From Paracoccaceae bacterium (GTDB lineage Bacteria; Pseudomonadota; Alphaproteobacteria; Rhodobacterales; Rhodobacteraceae): a stretch of DNA of 64,000 nt. Each line of letters opens with the position of its first letter. Position 1 is the stretch's first letter. Of this stretch, positions 23,904 to 34,398 are shown piece after piece. A program made the position numbers and the translations under genes. The notes under the pieces were generated by a model. It was not told the DNA's origin. It searched no databases and saw nothing but the letters and a program-made list of their open reading frames with translations. The DNA lies in assembly GCA_030066905.1 (NCBI GenBank), contig JASJAR010000020.1, positions 1 through 64,000 of the forward strand. The letters run 5' to 3'.

Positions 23904-24361
23904 AGCGCCTTCACGGCCTCCAGCACCTCATCGACATGGCCCGGCACCTTCACCTTGCGCCAGACCTTCGCGACCGTGCCGTCGCCGGCCACAAGGAAGG
24001 TCGAGCGCTCGATGCCCATGTAGGTCTTGCCGTACATGCTCTTTTCCTTCCAGACGTCGTAGCGTTCGCAGACATCGTTCTCCTCGTCGGAGAGCAGCGT
24101 CACCCCGAGCGCATGCTTGTCGCGGAACTTGTCGAGCTTCTTCACCGGGTCCTTCGAGATCCCGAGCACCTCCGCGCCGGCGGCGGCGAATGCCTCGCCA
24201 AGCTCGGTAAAGCCGACCGCCTGCTTGGTGCAGCCCGACGTATCCGCCTTGGGGTAGAAATAGACCACGACGGGCTTTCCCTTCAGCGCCGACAGCGTCA
24301 CCTCGCCGCCGCCATCCCTCGGCAATGTGAATTCCGGTGCCGCCTGGCCTTCTTCGATCAT
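23900..24361 (-). CDS. bcp: Thioredoxin-dependent peroxiredoxin (Bcp/PrxQ)
   Basis: The 153-residue peroxiredoxin reduces hydroperoxides. The peroxidatic cysteine lies in KADTSGCTKQAVGF (usual TPGCTKQ). The resolving cysteine normally five residues later is replaced by valine, so the enzyme is either 1-Cys or uses the cysteine in NDVCERYDV. ATG 24361 gives the standard start MIEEGQAAPEFTLP with AAGGGTGGG upstream. It is first in an operon with DUF455 and divergent from the AsmA-like gene. Confidence 0.95.
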   Translation of the reverse strand: MIEEGQAAPEFTLPRDGGGEVTLSALKGKPVVVYFYPKADTSGCTKQAVGFTELGEAFAAAGAEVLGISKDPVKKLDKFRDKHALGVTLLSDEENDVCERYDVWKEKSMYGKTYMGIERSTFLVAGDGTVAKVWRKVKVPGHVDEVLEAVKAL

Positions 24362-24449
24362 GGGTCCCACCCTTTTTGATGTGCATTCGGGCAACGTTTT
24401 AGGTCTAATGGGGCGAAGTCAAAACAATCGCGGCAACCGCGAGCCGAGC

Positions 24450-27400
24450 ATGGACCCAGAAACGCCCGAGGAGACCGCGCCGCCGCCGCCCCATCGCAGG
24501 GGGCGGGTGGGGTTGTGGACGGTGCTCGGCGTCTTCGTGCTCTTCGGTCTGGTCGTGCTCACGGGGCTGTCGCTCACCGGCCGCACGCTCATCATTCCCG
24601 ACATCGTGCGCGCCCAGCTCGAAAGCCGCCTCAACGCCGGGCTCGACGAAGGCTCGGTGCGGCTCGGTCAGATCGAACTGGCGGTGACCCGGGAGGGGCG
24701 CGCGGAGCTTCTGGTGCGCAACGTCACTATCGGCGATCCAACGGGTGCGAAACTCGCCGATCTCAACCTGCTGCGCTCGAATGTCCCGCTTGCGGCCCTG
24801 ATCCGCGGCGAGGTCGTGCCGAGCGTGATCGGCCTCCGCGGCGCCCAGGTCACCATTCGTCGCGACGTCGCGGGGCGCTTCACGCTGAGCTACGGCGGCG
24901 GCGTCGAGCGCCGGGCCCGCGATATCTCCGGGATCATCGACGAGCTCGAAGCGACGCTGTCGCTGCCGTCCCTTGCCGGGATCGAAACGATCCGCGCCGA
25001 TGGCCTGACGATCACGCTCGAAGACGCGCGCACCGGACGGCTCTGGCAGGCCTCGAACGCCGCCCTGCGGCTGGTGCGGCTCGACGACGGGTTGTCGATC
25101 AACGTCGTGTCGGAGATTTTCAACGGCACCGACGAACTGGCCGAGGTGCGGTTTTCGGCGCGGAGCTTCTTCGACTCCTCCCGGGCCAATCTCGGCGCGA
25201 CGATCGCCGCCGTCCCGGCCTCCGATATTGCCGTTCAGGCCCCCGCATTGAGCTATCTCGGCGTGCTCGACGCGCCGATCTCCGGGGCGATCCGCACCCG
25301 GCTCGACAGCGGCGGCGCGGTGGAGGGGTTTGCGGCCACGCTCGACATCGCCAAGGGGGCGTTGCGCCCGGTCCCCGATGCCCCGGCGGTGCCCTTCGAG
25401 CGCGGCCGGGCGCATTTTACCTTCGACCCCGAGGACCAGCGGATCGCCTTTTCGGAAGTCTCGGTGCGGTCCGACGTCCTGGCGCTCACCGCCGAGGGCC
25501 AGGCCTGGCTTGGCGAGTTCGACGGCAACTGGCCGGCGACGCTGACCGGTCAGCTGACCCTCCGCGAGGCCAGGATCGACCCCGAGGGCGTGTTCGAACG
25601 CCCCGTCGCCATCGAGGACGGATCGGCCGATTTCCGGATACGCCTCGATCCGTTCTCGGTGGATGTCGGTCGGCTGTCGGCGCGGGTGGACGGGGCGCGG
25701 CTGACGGCCTCGGCGCGGGCCGGCGTCGGCGGGTCCGACTGGGATGTCGCGCTCGATGCGGGCATCGACCGGATCGACACCGACGCCGTCATCGCCCACT
25801 GGCCGACCTCGCTGGTGCCGAAAACCCGCGCCTGGCTCCGGCGCAACGTTCTCGGAGGTACGCTGACCGATATCCAGGCCGCCCTGCGCATCGCCGACGG
25901 CGCGCCGCCGATCTCGGGGCTGAGCTTCGATTTCACCGATGCCGAGGTGCGCTACCTGCCGCGGATGGCCCCGCTTTCGGGCGCCGCAGGCCGGGCCTCG
26001 CTCCACGACCACCGCTTCGTCATAGCGATCGGGGACGGGGCCCTCGCGGGCGAGGCGGGGACGGTGGATGTCGCCGGCTCGGTCTTCGCCGTGCCCGACA
26101 TCCGCGACACGCCCTCGACGATCGTGCTCGATCTCCAGACCTCGGCCACGCTGCCAGCGGCCCTCGCCGTCCTCTCCGCCCCGCCGATTGCCCTTCTCAA
26201 GGACACCCGTCTGTCGCCAGGGACCTTCGCCGGCCGCGTCGATCTTTCCACCCGGATTGCGTTCGAGACCGGCCGGGACCCGACCCTGGCGGATATGGAA
26301 CTCGAAGGGCGCGGCATCCTGAGCGATGTGGCGACCGACACGCTGGCCGAGGGCCGCCGTCTCGAAGCCGCGCGGCTCGATCTGGCGTTCGACAACAGCC
26401 GGGTCAGGATCGAGGGGCCAGTGGCGCTCGACGGGATCGCGGCGGATGTCGAATGGGCGCGGGCCATCGGACGCGACGCCCCGCCCGGTGGCGGGCGGGT
26501 CGCCGGCACGACCGAACTGTCGGGCGACACGCTCGCCCGGCTCGGGCTCGATCTCCCGCCGGGCAGCATCTCGGGTGCTGCCGAGGCGGAATTCGAGATC
26601 GAACTCCCCCCCGAAGACCGCCCCGTCGCCCGCCTCGCCTCAGACCTCACCGGGCTCGGCCTGGCGATCCCGGCCGTGGGCTGGGCCAAGCCCGACCCCG
26701 TGGCCGGTGAGTTCGAGGCGATCCTCCGGCTCGGGGAGCCGCCCGCGTTCGAGGCGCTCTCGCTCCGCGCGCCGGGGCTCCGGGCCGACGATATCGAGCT
26801 GCAACTGACCGAGGACCAACGGCTCGCCGGCCTCCGGGTCCCCGCCCTCCGGATCGGGGACTGGCTCGATGCGCCGGTATCGGTGGTCCCAACGGCCGGC
26901 GGCGAGACCGCGATCCAGGTGCAAGGCGGCGCCATCGACATCCGGTCGATAGACCTGGCCGGCGGTGTGGGCGGGCAGGGGGAAGGCGCGCCGGGGCCGG
27001 TGCGCCTCGAACCCGACCGGGTGATCGTCTCGGACACGATCAGCCTCAGCGGCTTTTCCGGCGAATTGCGCGGCGGGAGCGGTGCGTTCACCGCGCGGAT
27101 CAACGGCCGCACCCCGATCCGGGGCAGCGTCATCCCCGTCTCCGGCGGAACGGCGATCCGCATCCTCAGCGAGGATGCCGGCGGCGTGGTCCGCGATGCG
27201 GGGTTTTTGCGCAACGCCTCGGGCGGCGCCTTCGACCTTCTGCTCTCGCCGTCCGGCCGCCCCGGCTTCTATAACGGCGAACTGCTGATCGAGGACGTGA
27301 CGGTCCGCGACGCCCCCGCGCTCGCAGCCCTTCTCGATGCGATCAGCCTTGTGGGGCTTCTCGACGACGGCGGCACCGGTATCCGGTTCGACACCGTCGA

Positions 27401-27734
27401 TGCCCGGTTCCGGCTCTCGCCGAACGGGCTGCAACTGCTGCGCTCCGCCGCCGTCGGCGCGTCGATGGGGATTTCCATGGACGGGGTCTACGATTTCCGC
27501 TCGAAACGGATCGACATGCAGGGGGTGATCTCGCCGATCTATGTGCTGAACGGCATCGGGTCGATCTTCACCCGGCGCGGCGAGGGGATCTTCGGGTTTT
27601 CGTTCCGGATGACGGGCGACGCGCGCGCGCCCCGGATCGCCATAAACCCGCTGTCGCTGCTGACCCCGGGGATGTTCCGCGAGATTTTCCGACGCCCGCC
27701 GCCCCGGGTCGACGAGGCCGCGCCGAGCCAGTAA
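24450..27734 (+). CDS. Large AsmA-like / YhdP-type envelope protein
   Basis: The protein has 1094 residues, with a Pro-rich cytoplasmic head, one membrane anchor ([21 protein letters not shown]) and a very long beta-rich periplasmic body. The C-terminus ([20 protein letters not shown], then [20 protein letters not shown]) is the AsmA_2-type end of DUF3971/YhdP proteins. This family is thought to bridge the envelope and help move phospholipids to the outer membrane. The start is ATG 24450; ATG 24408 would add 14 residues. queA follows after 11 bases and is probably cotranscribed. Confidence 0.88.
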   Translation: MDPETPEETAPPPPHRRGRVGLWTVLGVFVLFGLVVLTGLSLTGRTLIIPDIVRAQLESRLNAGLDEGSVRLGQIELAVTREGRAELLVRNVTIGDPTGAKLADLNLLRSNVPLAALIRGEVVPSVIGLRGAQVTIRRDVAGRFTLSYGGGVERRARDISGIIDELEATLSLPSLAGIETIRADGLTITLEDARTGRLWQASNAALRLVRLDDGLSINVVSEIFNGTDELAEVRFSARSFFDSSRANLGATIAAVPASDIAVQAPALSYLGVLDAPISGAIRTRLDSGGAVEGFAATLDIAKGALRPVPDAPAVPFERGRAHFTFDPEDQRIAFSEVSVRSDVLALTAEGQAWLGEFDGNWPATLTGQLTLREARIDPEGVFERPVAIEDGSADFRIRLDPFSVDVGRLSARVDGARLTASARAGVGGSDWDVALDAGIDRIDTDAVIAHWPTSLVPKTRAWLRRNVLGGTLTDIQAALRIADGAPPISGLSFDFTDAEVRYLPRMAPLSGAAGRASLHDHRFVIAIGDGALAGEAGTVDVAGSVFAVPDIRDTPSTIVLDLQTSATLPAALAVLSAPPIALLKDTRLSPGTFAGRVDLSTRIAFETGRDPTLADMELEGRGILSDVATDTLAEGRRLEAARLDLAFDNSRVRIEGPVALDGIAADVEWARAIGRDAPPGGGRVAGTTELSGDTLARLGLDLPPGSISGAAEAEFEIELPPEDRPVARLASDLTGLGLAIPAVGWAKPDPVAGEFEAILRLGEPPAFEALSLRAPGLRADDIELQLTEDQRLAGLRVPALRIGDWLDAPVSVVPTAGGETAIQVQGGAIDIRSIDLAGGVGGQGEGAPGPVRLEPDRVIVSDTISLSGFSGELRGGSGAFTARINGRTPIRGSVIPVSGGTAIRILSEDAGGVVRDAGFLRNASGGAFDLLLSPSGRPGFYNGELLIEDVTVRDAPALAALLDAISLVGLLDDGGTGIRFDTVDARFRLSPNGLQLLRSAAVGASMGISMDGVYDFRSKRIDMQGVISPIYVLNGIGSIFTRRGEGIFGFSFRMTGDARAPRIAINPLSLLTPGMFREIFRRPPPRVDEAAPSQ

Positions 27735-27745
27735 AGCCACGTCCC

Positions 27746-28801
27746 ATGCGGCTGTCCGATTTCGATTTCGAGCTGCCCGAGCGGCTGATCGCCACCCGCC
27801 CCGCGCGGCCACGGTCGTCGTCGCGGCTTTTGGTGGCCGAGCCGGCCGGGCTGACCGATGCGCGGTCGATCGACCTGCCGCGGTTCCTCAGGCCCGGCGA
27901 CCGGCTCGTCCTTAACGACACCAAGGTCATCCCCGCGCGCCTCACCGGCTCCCGGGCCCGGACCGGGCCCGAGGGCGAGACCTCGGCGCGGATCGAGGCG
28001 ACGCTGCTCGAACCGCAGCCGGGCGGGCGCTGGCAGGCGCTCCTGAAGCCGTTGAAAAAGGTCCGCGACGGCGAGGAAATCGTCTTCTCGTCCGAGCTCT
28101 CGGCGGTGGTGGAAAGCCGGGGCGAGGGGGCGGCGGTGCTGGCCTTCAACCTCGACGGAGACGATTTCGACGCGGCGCTGAGCGCCGCCGGTGCGATGCC
28201 GCTGCCCCCCTATATCGCCGGGCGCCGGCCGGCGGACGCCCAGGACCGGGAGGATTACCAGACGATCTGGGCCCGGCGCACCGGCGCCGTCGCCGCCCCC
28301 ACCGCCTCGCTCCATTTCGACGAGGCGCTGATGGACGCGCTCGACGCGGCGGGGATCGCGCGGACCTACGTCACGCTCCATGTCGGCGCGGGCACCTTCC
28401 TGCCGGTGAAGGTGGACGATGTCTCCCAGCACAAGATGCACGCCGAATGGGGCGAGATCACGCCCGGGGCGGCCGCCGAGATCGAAGCCACCCGCCATGC
28501 CGGCGGCCGGATCGTCCCCATCGGCACGACGGCGATGCGGCTTCTGGAAACGGCGGCCCGGGACACCGGCAGGGTGCGGCCGTTCTCGGGCGACACCGAC
28601 ATCTTCATCACCCCGGGCTTCCGGTTCCGCGCCTCGGACGGGCTCATGACCAACTTCCACCTGCCGAAATCGACGCTGATGATGCTGGTCTCGGCCTTCA
28701 TGGGACCGGCGCGCATCCGCGAAATCTACGCCCATGCCATCGCCTCCGAGTACCGGTTCTTCTCCTACGGGGACGCCTCGCTGTTGCTGCCCCGTTGCTG
28801 A
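27746..28801 (+). CDS. queA: S-adenosylmethionine:tRNA ribosyltransferase-isomerase
   Basis: QueA transfers and isomerises the ribosyl group of SAM onto preQ1 in tRNA to make epoxyqueuosine. The 351-residue protein has the typical beginning [20 protein letters not shown], then [30 protein letters not shown] and [17 protein letters not shown]. Length and motifs are complete. It lies 11 bases after the AsmA-like gene on the same strand. Confidence 0.97.
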   Translation: MRLSDFDFELPERLIATRPARPRSSSRLLVAEPAGLTDARSIDLPRFLRPGDRLVLNDTKVIPARLTGSRARTGPEGETSARIEATLLEPQPGGRWQALLKPLKKVRDGEEIVFSSELSAVVESRGEGAAVLAFNLDGDDFDAALSAAGAMPLPPYIAGRRPADAQDREDYQTIWARRTGAVAAPTASLHFDEALMDALDAAGIARTYVTLHVGAGTFLPVKVDDVSQHKMHAEWGEITPGAAAEIEATRHAGGRIVPIGTTAMRLLETAARDTGRVRPFSGDTDIFITPGFRFRASDGLMTNFHLPKSTLMMLVSAFMGPARIREIYAHAIASEYRFFSYGDASLLLPRC

Positions 28802-29157
28802 CGCTTGGCGATGATCGACCCGCGCTGAAGGCCGGTGCCGTCCGACCACCCCGTCCCGGGGCCCGGCCCGGAACCCCGACCCGCGGCGTGCGCCCCCGGG
28901 CGATGCATCTCGGGGGCGTGTATCGCTCCGCCGGGGCGCGGGGCGAGGCCGCAAGGGTGAAACGGGCCGTCACCCCGGTGGGGGGCGATCCCGCGGGTGC
29001 GTCGGAAATGGCCCCATCCTGCGCGCGGGCCATTCCCGCGCATCGCCCTCGGCCGCCCGACATCCCGCTCCAAAGACGACACCTGCCTGTCGCGAAACCG
29101 CAAGAAGATCGTCGCACCCGGCTGCTAAGGGCGGGGCGAAGGATGGGAAGGCGCGCA
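28802..29157. other. Intergenic stretch without recognisable features
   Basis: These 356 bases between queA and the MFS gene contain no repeat-family copy, tRNA or convincing ORF. The only element I see is a GGGCGAAGGATGGGAAG stretch that supplies the ribosome-binding site for the MFS gene. The overlapping long frames read through from queA and have no conserved content. Confidence 0.5.
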
Positions 29158-30417
29158 ATGATCGGTGTCCTCGTCAATTCATGGGCGCTCTTTCTCGGGA
29201 TGTTCCTGTTGATGCTCGGCAACGGGATGCAGGGGACGCTTCTTGGCATCCGGGGCGGCATCGAGGGCTTCGGCACCGTCGAGATGTCCTACGTCATGTC
29301 GGGCTACTTCGTCGGCTTCCTCGGCGGCTCCCGCCTCGCCCCGCTGATGATCCGCCGGGTCGGCCATATCCGCGTTTTCTCCGCGCTGGCCTCGCTGGTC
29401 TCGGCGGTGCTCATTCTCTACCCCACGATCACCGAGCCCTGGGCCTGGGGTATCCTGCGCATCATCTTCGGCTTTTGCTTTTCGGGCATCTACGTGACCT
29501 CCGAAAGCTGGCTCAACAATGCCGCGACCAACGAGACGCGCGGCCAGTCGCTCTCGATCTACACGATGGTGCAGATGGGCGGGATCATCCTCGCCCAGTA
29601 CGTCATCCTCCTCGGCGACCCGTCGGGGTTCGTGGTCTTCATCCTGCCCTCGGTTCTGGTCTCGCTCGCCGTGGCGCCGATCCTTCTGTCGGTCACCCCG
29701 ACGCCGGCTTTCGGCGGCACCAAGCCGATGTCGATCCTCGCACTTTACCGCTTCTCGCCGCTTGCCGCAGTCGGGGCGTTCATGATGGGGGGCATCTTTG
29801 CTGCGCAGTTCGGGATGTCGGCGGTCTATGGCACCGAGGCGGGGTTCACGACGGCCGAAGTCGTCACCTTCGCGTCGATGTTCTATGTTGGCGCCATCGT
29901 GTTCCAGTACCCGGTGGGCTGGCTGTCGGACCGGATGGACCGGCGGGTCCTCCTCATGGCGCTTTCGCTCGCGGCCGGCCTGGCGGCCGTCGGGGCCTAC
30001 CTTCTCTCCGGCGTCTTCCCGCTGCTCCTGGCGATGACCTTCCTCGTCGGCGGCTTCGCCAACCCGATCTACCCGCTGGTGATCGCCTATCTCAACGATT
30101 ATCTCGACGTCGAGGACATGGCCGCCGGCTCCGGTGCTGTGCTGTTTCTGAACGGGCTCGGCGCCATCGCCGGCCCCATCGGTGCCGGCTATCTGATGCA
30201 GCAATTCGGCACCGAGATGTTCTGGGCGTTTCTCTCCGCGCTGCTGCTGCTTCTGGCGGGCTACGGGCTGTGGCGGATGCAGCGCCGTCCGACGCCGACA
30301 TCGACCGAAGAGAACGTCTCCTACGTGCCGATCACGCCGATGGGCTCGTCCGTGGCCCTCGAAGCGGCGCAGGAACAATATGTCGAAAATGTCGAAACTG
30401 CCGAAGAAACCGCGTGA
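29158..30417 (+). CDS. MFS transporter, YcaD-like
   Basis: The 419-residue protein has 12 predicted helices. GNGMQGTLLGIRGGIEGFGT and YFVGFLGGSRLAPLMIRRVGH in the first loops, GLCF-like FGFCFSGIYVTSESWLNN and a central GWLSDRMDRRVLL motif A repeat identify the YcaD subgroup of the major facilitator superfamily. The substrate is unknown. A hydrophilic tail of about 40 residues ends the protein. ATG 29158 has GGGAAGG seven bases upstream; ATG 29143 is an alternative. A terminator-like hairpin overlaps the stop. Confidence 0.9.
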   Translation: MIGVLVNSWALFLGMFLLMLGNGMQGTLLGIRGGIEGFGTVEMSYVMSGYFVGFLGGSRLAPLMIRRVGHIRVFSALASLVSAVLILYPTITEPWAWGILRIIFGFCFSGIYVTSESWLNNAATNETRGQSLSIYTMVQMGGIILAQYVILLGDPSGFVVFILPSVLVSLAVAPILLSVTPTPAFGGTKPMSILALYRFSPLAAVGAFMMGGIFAAQFGMSAVYGTEAGFTTAEVVTFASMFYVGAIVFQYPVGWLSDRMDRRVLLMALSLAAGLAAVGAYLLSGVFPLLLAMTFLVGGFANPIYPLVIAYLNDYLDVEDMAAGSGAVLFLNGLGAIAGPIGAGYLMQQFGTEMFWAFLSALLLLLAGYGLWRMQRRPTPTSTEENVSYVPITPMGSSVALEAAQEQYVENVETAEETA

Positions 30418-30441
30418 GAAACGCCCCGCAAGGGGCTTCTC
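30416..30441 (+). terminator. Rho-independent-like terminator after the YcaD-like gene
   Basis: GAGAA-AC-GCCCC, loop GCAA, then GGGGC-TTCTC forms a hairpin with a small bulge. It starts within the TGA stop and is followed by GCTTGTT. Confidence 0.6.
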
Positions 30442-30513
30442 GCTTGTTCTGCGATGACGGATTTGTAACGGTGGCGCTGCCTGTAGGGGGTGTTTGAGGG
30501 CGAGGATTGGGCA

Positions 30514-31098
30514 ATGGCAAAGCCGGAAGACGTGCTGGCCTATTGGCTGGACGAGATCGGGCCGGACGGCTGGTATGGGGGCGGCGCGGCGCTCGACGCC
30601 GATATCGAGGAGCGGTTCGCGGAGACCTGGCAGCGGGCGATGGACGGGGCGCTTTCGCTCTGGCTGACCTACCCTTCGGGGACGCTGGCCTACATCGTGT
30701 TGACCGACCAGTTCTCCCGCAACATGTTCCGCGACACCGCCCGGGCCTTCGCCTCGGACCATATCGCGCTGGCCGCGGCCAAGATGGCCATTGCCCGGGG
30801 CTGGGATCTCAAGATCGACGAACCCGCTCGGCAGTTCTTCTACATGCCGCTGGTGCATTCGGAATGCCTCTCCGACCAGGACCGGGCCGTCCGGCTCGTC
30901 AAGACCCGGATGCCCGACGACACCGGCGAGCAGCTTCTCCACGCCCGGGCGCATCGCGAGGTGATCCGCCGGTTCGGGCGGTTCCCGACCCGCAACGCCG
31001 CGCTGGGCCGGGCGGGAAAGTCGGGCGAACAGGCCTATCTCGACGAGGGCGGTTACGGCGCGATCGTCGACGCGCTCCGGGAGGAAGTCGCGGTCTGA
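30514..31098 (+). CDS. DUF924 family protein
   Basis: The 194-residue cytoplasmic all-helical protein has the DUF924 signatures VLAYWLDEIGPDGWYGG, IVLTDQFSRNMFRDTARAFA and FFYMPLVHSECLSDQDRAV. The fold is TPR-like and the biochemical role is unknown. ATG 30514 is chosen over the upstream ATG at 30490 because the family begins at the PEDVLAYW segment. It stands alone, followed by repeat copy D. Confidence 0.9.
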   Translation: MAKPEDVLAYWLDEIGPDGWYGGGAALDADIEERFAETWQRAMDGALSLWLTYPSGTLAYIVLTDQFSRNMFRDTARAFASDHIALAAAKMAIARGWDLKIDEPARQFFYMPLVHSECLSDQDRAVRLVKTRMPDDTGEQLLHARAHREVIRRFGRFPTRNAALGRAGKSGEQAYLDEGGYGAIVDALREEVAV

Positions 31099-31167
31099 CG
31101 GGGTTCGCCGCGACGCCTGCACGCGGTCTCCATGGATGTCGGGGCGGCTGGACCCGCAGCGGCCGGT

Positions 31168-31341
31168 TTGGCCTGAAGCTGACGTTTGGGTCTTGCTCCG
31201 GCAGCCCTTGGCGCAACACGCCCCGGACGTGATCCGGGGCCCCGATCAAACGGAGCACCGAGCCTGTCGAGGTCCCGGGTCAAGCCCGGGACGGGAGGGT
31301 CTTGGGATCGGGGCGGACAACCGAACGTCCACTCCAGGCCA
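31168..31341. repeat. Palindromic MITE-like repeat, copy D
   Basis: The left end TTGGCCTGAAGCTGACGTTT plus GGGTC and the right end GAACGTCCACTCCAGGCCA are diverged inverted ends. The two core hairpins are present with loops CGTGA and TCAAG. It occupies the middle of the 387-base gap between DUF924 and lpdA. The remainder (31342-31485) is lpdA leader with no clear signal beyond the GAGGAGGA ribosome-binding site. Confidence 0.8.
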
Positions 31342-31485
31342 GACCCCGACCGCAGCGCGGTCTGACCCGCCGCTTGCCCCAGCCATGCGCTGGCCTCAGA
31401 GCGGCCTTCCGGGGCCAAGCGGGTGACACCGACCCAAGGCCATGGCAGAACCCTCCCGAACGAAAGCCGCGAGGAGGACACCGGC

Positions 31486-32883
31486 ATGGCCGAGGCAACA
31501 TTCGACACCGTCGTCATCGGAGCGGGGCCGGGGGGCTACGTGGCCGCGATCCGCGCCAGCCAGTTGGGCCAGAAGGTCGCCATCGTCGAGCGCGAGCATA
31601 TGGGCGGCATCTGCCTCAACTGGGGCTGCATTCCGACCAAGGCGATGCTGCGCTCTTCGGAGGTGTTTCACCTCATGCACCGGGCGAAGGAGTTCGGGCT
31701 GAAGGCCGACGGCATCGACTACGATCTCGACGCGGTGGTCAAGCGTTCCCGGTCAGTGGCCAAACAGCTCAATTCCGGCGTCGGCCACCTGATGAAGAAG
31801 AACAAGGTCACCGTCTTCATGGGCGAGGCGACCTTGCCGTCGAAAGGCACGGTCTCGGTCAGGACCGAGAAGGGCAGCGAGACGCTGAAGGCCAAGAACA
31901 TCATCCTCGCCACCGGTGCCAGGGCGCGGGAACTTCCCGGGCTCGAAGCCGACGGCAAGCGGGTCTGGACCTACAAGCACGCCCTGCAACCGCCCCATAT
32001 GCCGAAGAAGCTCCTCGTCATCGGCTCAGGCGCCATCGGCATCGAGTTTGCGAGCTTTTACAACACGCTCGGGGCCGAAACGACGGTGGTCGAAGTGATG
32101 GACCGGATCCTGCCGGTGGAGGACGCCGAGATCTCCGCCTTCGCCAAAAAGGCCTTCGAGAAACAGGGGATGAAGATCCTCCAGAAAGCCACGGTAAAAA
32201 AGCTCGACCGGGCCGCCGACAAGGTCACCGCCCATATCGAAACGGGTGGGAAGACCGAGACCCTCGAGGTCGATACCGTGATTTCCGCCGTCGGTATCGT
32301 CGGCAATACCGAGGGGCTCGGCCTCGAAAAGCTCGGTGTGAAAGTGGATCGCAGCCATGTCGTGACCGACGAGTATTGCCGCACCGGGGTCGAGGGGCTT
32401 TATGCCATCGGCGACATCGCCGGCGCCCCCTGGCTCGCACATAAGGCGTCCCACGAAGGCGTCATGGTGGCCGAACTGATCGCGGGCAAGAACGATGTCC
32501 ACCCCGTGAAGCCCGAGGCGATTGCCGGCTGCACCTATTGCCACCCCCAGGTGGCGAGCGTCGGCTATTCCGAGGCCAGGGCCCGCGAGTTGGGTTACGA
32601 GGTGAAGGTCGGGAAGTTTCCCTTCATCGGCAACGGCAAGGCCATCGCCCTCGGCGAGCCCGAGGGGATGGTGAAGACCGTCTTCGACGCCAAGACCGGC
32701 GAACTTCTGGGCGCTCATATGATCGGCGCCGAGGTGACCGAGCTCATCCAGGGCTATGTCGTCGGCCGCCAGCTCGAGACCACCGAGGCCGACCTCATGG
32801 AAACGGTGTTCCCGCACCCGACGCTCAGCGAAATGATGCACGAGAGCGTGCTCGACGCCTATGACCGGGTGATCCACATCTGA
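31486..32883 (+). CDS. lpdA: Dihydrolipoyl dehydrogenase (E3)
   Basis: The 465-residue flavoprotein reoxidises dihydrolipoamide in 2-oxoacid dehydrogenase or glycine-cleavage complexes. It has the FAD motif GAGPGG (12-17), redox-active Cys43 and Cys48 in GICLNWGCIPTK, the NAD motif GSGAIGIEFA, AIGDIAGAP, and the C-terminal HPTLSEMMHES with the active-site His-Glu pair. GAGGAGGA precedes ATG 31486. No E1 or E2 genes are adjacent, so which complex it serves is unknown. The gene ends in the three-part gene-end module. Confidence 0.96.
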   Translation: MAEATFDTVVIGAGPGGYVAAIRASQLGQKVAIVEREHMGGICLNWGCIPTKAMLRSSEVFHLMHRAKEFGLKADGIDYDLDAVVKRSRSVAKQLNSGVGHLMKKNKVTVFMGEATLPSKGTVSVRTEKGSETLKAKNIILATGARARELPGLEADGKRVWTYKHALQPPHMPKKLLVIGSGAIGIEFASFYNTLGAETTVVEVMDRILPVEDAEISAFAKKAFEKQGMKILQKATVKKLDRAADKVTAHIETGGKTETLEVDTVISAVGIVGNTEGLGLEKLGVKVDRSHVVTDEYCRTGVEGLYAIGDIAGAPWLAHKASHEGVMVAELIAGKNDVHPVKPEAIAGCTYCHPQVASVGYSEARARELGYEVKVGKFPFIGNGKAIALGEPEGMVKTVFDAKTGELLGAHMIGAEVTELIQGYVVGRQLETTEADLMETVFPHPTLSEMMHESVLDAYDRVIHI

Positions 32884-32891
32884 CCCGTGGA

Positions 32892-32932
32892 GGGGGCGCT
32901 GCCCCCGCCCAGCCCCATGAATGCGGCTGGGC
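32892..32932 (+). terminator. Double hairpin after lpdA
   Basis: GGGGGC-GCT-GCCCCC (32892-32906) is followed directly by GCCCAGCC and GGCTGGGC around a 10-base loop (32907-32932). The first hairpin starts 9 bases past the stop. Confidence 0.65.
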
Positions 32933-32937
32933 CCCCC

Positions 32938-32960
32938 GCGGTACTTTCCCCAAGATGAAG
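32938..32960 (+). repeat. Gene-end motif after lpdA
   Basis: GCGGTACTTT, then CCCCAAGATGAAG. Same position and orientation relative to the gene and hairpins as after prfB and typA. Confidence 0.6.
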
Positions 32961-33038
32961 ACCGGAGCCGGTTCCCTTTTGCCGCCTCATGCGGTTAGCC
33001 TCGACCGAGTTGTGTAGGGAGGCTTTCGGAGTACGATC

Positions 33039-33437
33039 ATGGGACGCGGATTGAAGACACTCGCCATTGGGCTGGCCGGGCTGTGGCTGACCGTCACGCC
33101 GGCGGCGGCGGAGCAGCTGATGTTCCAGTACTACGCCATGCTGACCCCGCAGGACACCTACAATTCCCGCGGTGCGCCGCTCGGCAGCGTCTGCGCGATC
33201 GTCCAGCAAGACCGCGCCAATGTGCACAAGTTCGGCAAGCGCGACGCGGCCGATGAGGTCGATCCGTTCTTCACGAGCCCCGAGCGCCGCGCGATGATCG
33301 CGGGCAAATGCGACTACCAGCAGGGACATCACACCGTGGAGCGCATCCGCTCCCAGGTGATCGGCTTCGTTCTGGTGCGGGTCTACGGGCAGGGCGGCGG
33401 CGTCACCCGGGTGCAGATCAGCGAGGCGGCGGGGTAG
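33039..33437 (+). CDS. Small secreted protein of unknown function
   Basis: The 132-residue product has signal peptide MGRGLKTLAIGLAGLWLTVT, probably cleaved after AAA. The mature part contains MFQYYAMLTPQDTYNSRGAP and two cysteines (SVCAIV and GKCDY) that could form a periplasmic disulfide. I do not recognise a family. It is a single gene with its own upstream gap, and its coding base composition matches its neighbours. Confidence 0.7.
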   Translation: MGRGLKTLAIGLAGLWLTVTPAAAEQLMFQYYAMLTPQDTYNSRGAPLGSVCAIVQQDRANVHKFGKRDAADEVDPFFTSPERRAMIAGKCDYQQGHHTVERIRSQVIGFVLVRVYGQGGGVTRVQISEAAG

Positions 33438-33537
33438 GGCGAGGGGCGCCCGTTGCCAGTTCGGAAGGCGCGCCTCGTTCTTCTGTTCCAACGTCCGCCA
33501 ACGGCCGGTCGGGGCGGCCCCGTCAAGTCTGTCCACC

Positions 33538-33963
33538 TCACCCGTAGGCCACCAGCCGGCCAAGCAGCAGCACGCCCGGCCAGAGCGCCAGGGAGAGCCA
33601 CGCCGCCCGTCTCAGTGCCTTGCCCCGCGCCCGGAGGTGCCAGGCGGCGTTGAGCAAGGCCACGATCAGCAGAGCCATCTTCGCCTGAAACCAGGGGCTC
33701 GCTGCATAATCCGTCGCCTGGGTGGCAAAGAGCAGCGCCCCCGCCATTGCCGCGCCGAAGAGACCGATCCCCGCGAAGGGGCGCAGGAACGCCACCACCG
33801 CCGGTCGGTTTCTCAGGATCGCGATGTCCATCGGGATCACCGCGCCGACGAGAAGCGCGATCCCAAAGACATGCCCCGCGTTGACGAACGGATATGTCCA
33901 GCGCGAGGCCTTCAGGTGCTGGGCGAGCGCGGTGCCTTCCAGCGCGGCGGCGAGCTCGATCAC
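33538..33963 (-). CDS. Small integral membrane protein (DUF6644/DUF2214-like)
   Basis: The 141-residue protein has four predicted helices (for example VFGIALLVGAVIPMDIAIL and AKMALLIVALLNAAWHL) with histidines that might bind a cofactor. Its GTG start overlaps the stop of the upstream secreted-protein gene (GTGA at 33960-33963). The pair is seen together in other proteobacteria and its function is unknown. The family assignment is from general pattern and is tentative. Confidence 0.7.
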   Translation of the reverse strand: MIELAAALEGTALAQHLKASRWTYPFVNAGHVFGIALLVGAVIPMDIAILRNRPAVVAFLRPFAGIGLFGAAMAGALLFATQATDYAASPWFQAKMALLIVALLNAAWHLRARGKALRRAAWLSLALWPGVLLLGRLVAYG

Positions 33964-34325
33964 ACCCGGTCGGGATAGAGGATGTAGCGCATCCCGTCGA
34001 TCACCAGGATTTCGGCCTTCATCACCAGACGTTCGGGGTCGGCGGCCCGCGCGCCGATCACGGTGATTTCGGTGCCCGGCGCCATCATCGCGTCGTCGAG
34101 CCCGGCGCGTTCGTTGCGCCAGGGCTGGCCGACCTCGGCGGTCCAGAGCTCGTCATTGGCCGCGATGGTCAGAAGCCCGTGGGGGTTTCCAAGCTCGGCG
34201 CTGCGGATCACGCCGCGAAGCTCGAACTTGCCCTCCGCCGTCCAGCGCCAGCCGTGGTGGGCGAGGGCCGGAAAGGCGGGAAGAGCCAGAAGACCGGCGA
34301 GCGCTGCGCGTCGGGTGAGAATCAT
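33960..34325 (-). CDS. Exported DUF6152-like protein
   Basis: The 121-residue protein starts MILTRRAALAGLLALPAFPA, with paired arginines that could be a Tat signal, followed by AHHGWRWTAEGKFELRGVIR. The mature domain resembles a small OB-like barrel (GNPHGLLTIAANDELWTAEV), as in DUF6152. It is translationally coupled to the membrane protein downstream, so the two probably act together at the inner membrane or periplasm. Confidence 0.75.
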   Translation of the reverse strand: MILTRRAALAGLLALPAFPALAHHGWRWTAEGKFELRGVIRSAELGNPHGLLTIAANDELWTAEVGQPWRNERAGLDDAMMAPGTEITVIGARAADPERLVMKAEILVIDGMRYILYPDRV

Positions 34326-34398
34326 CGGGGCCTCCTCTGCGTAGCCGACAGGAGTGAGATAGGCGTGCCGCAGCGGTCTCCAAGGGCCCGCGGTATGG

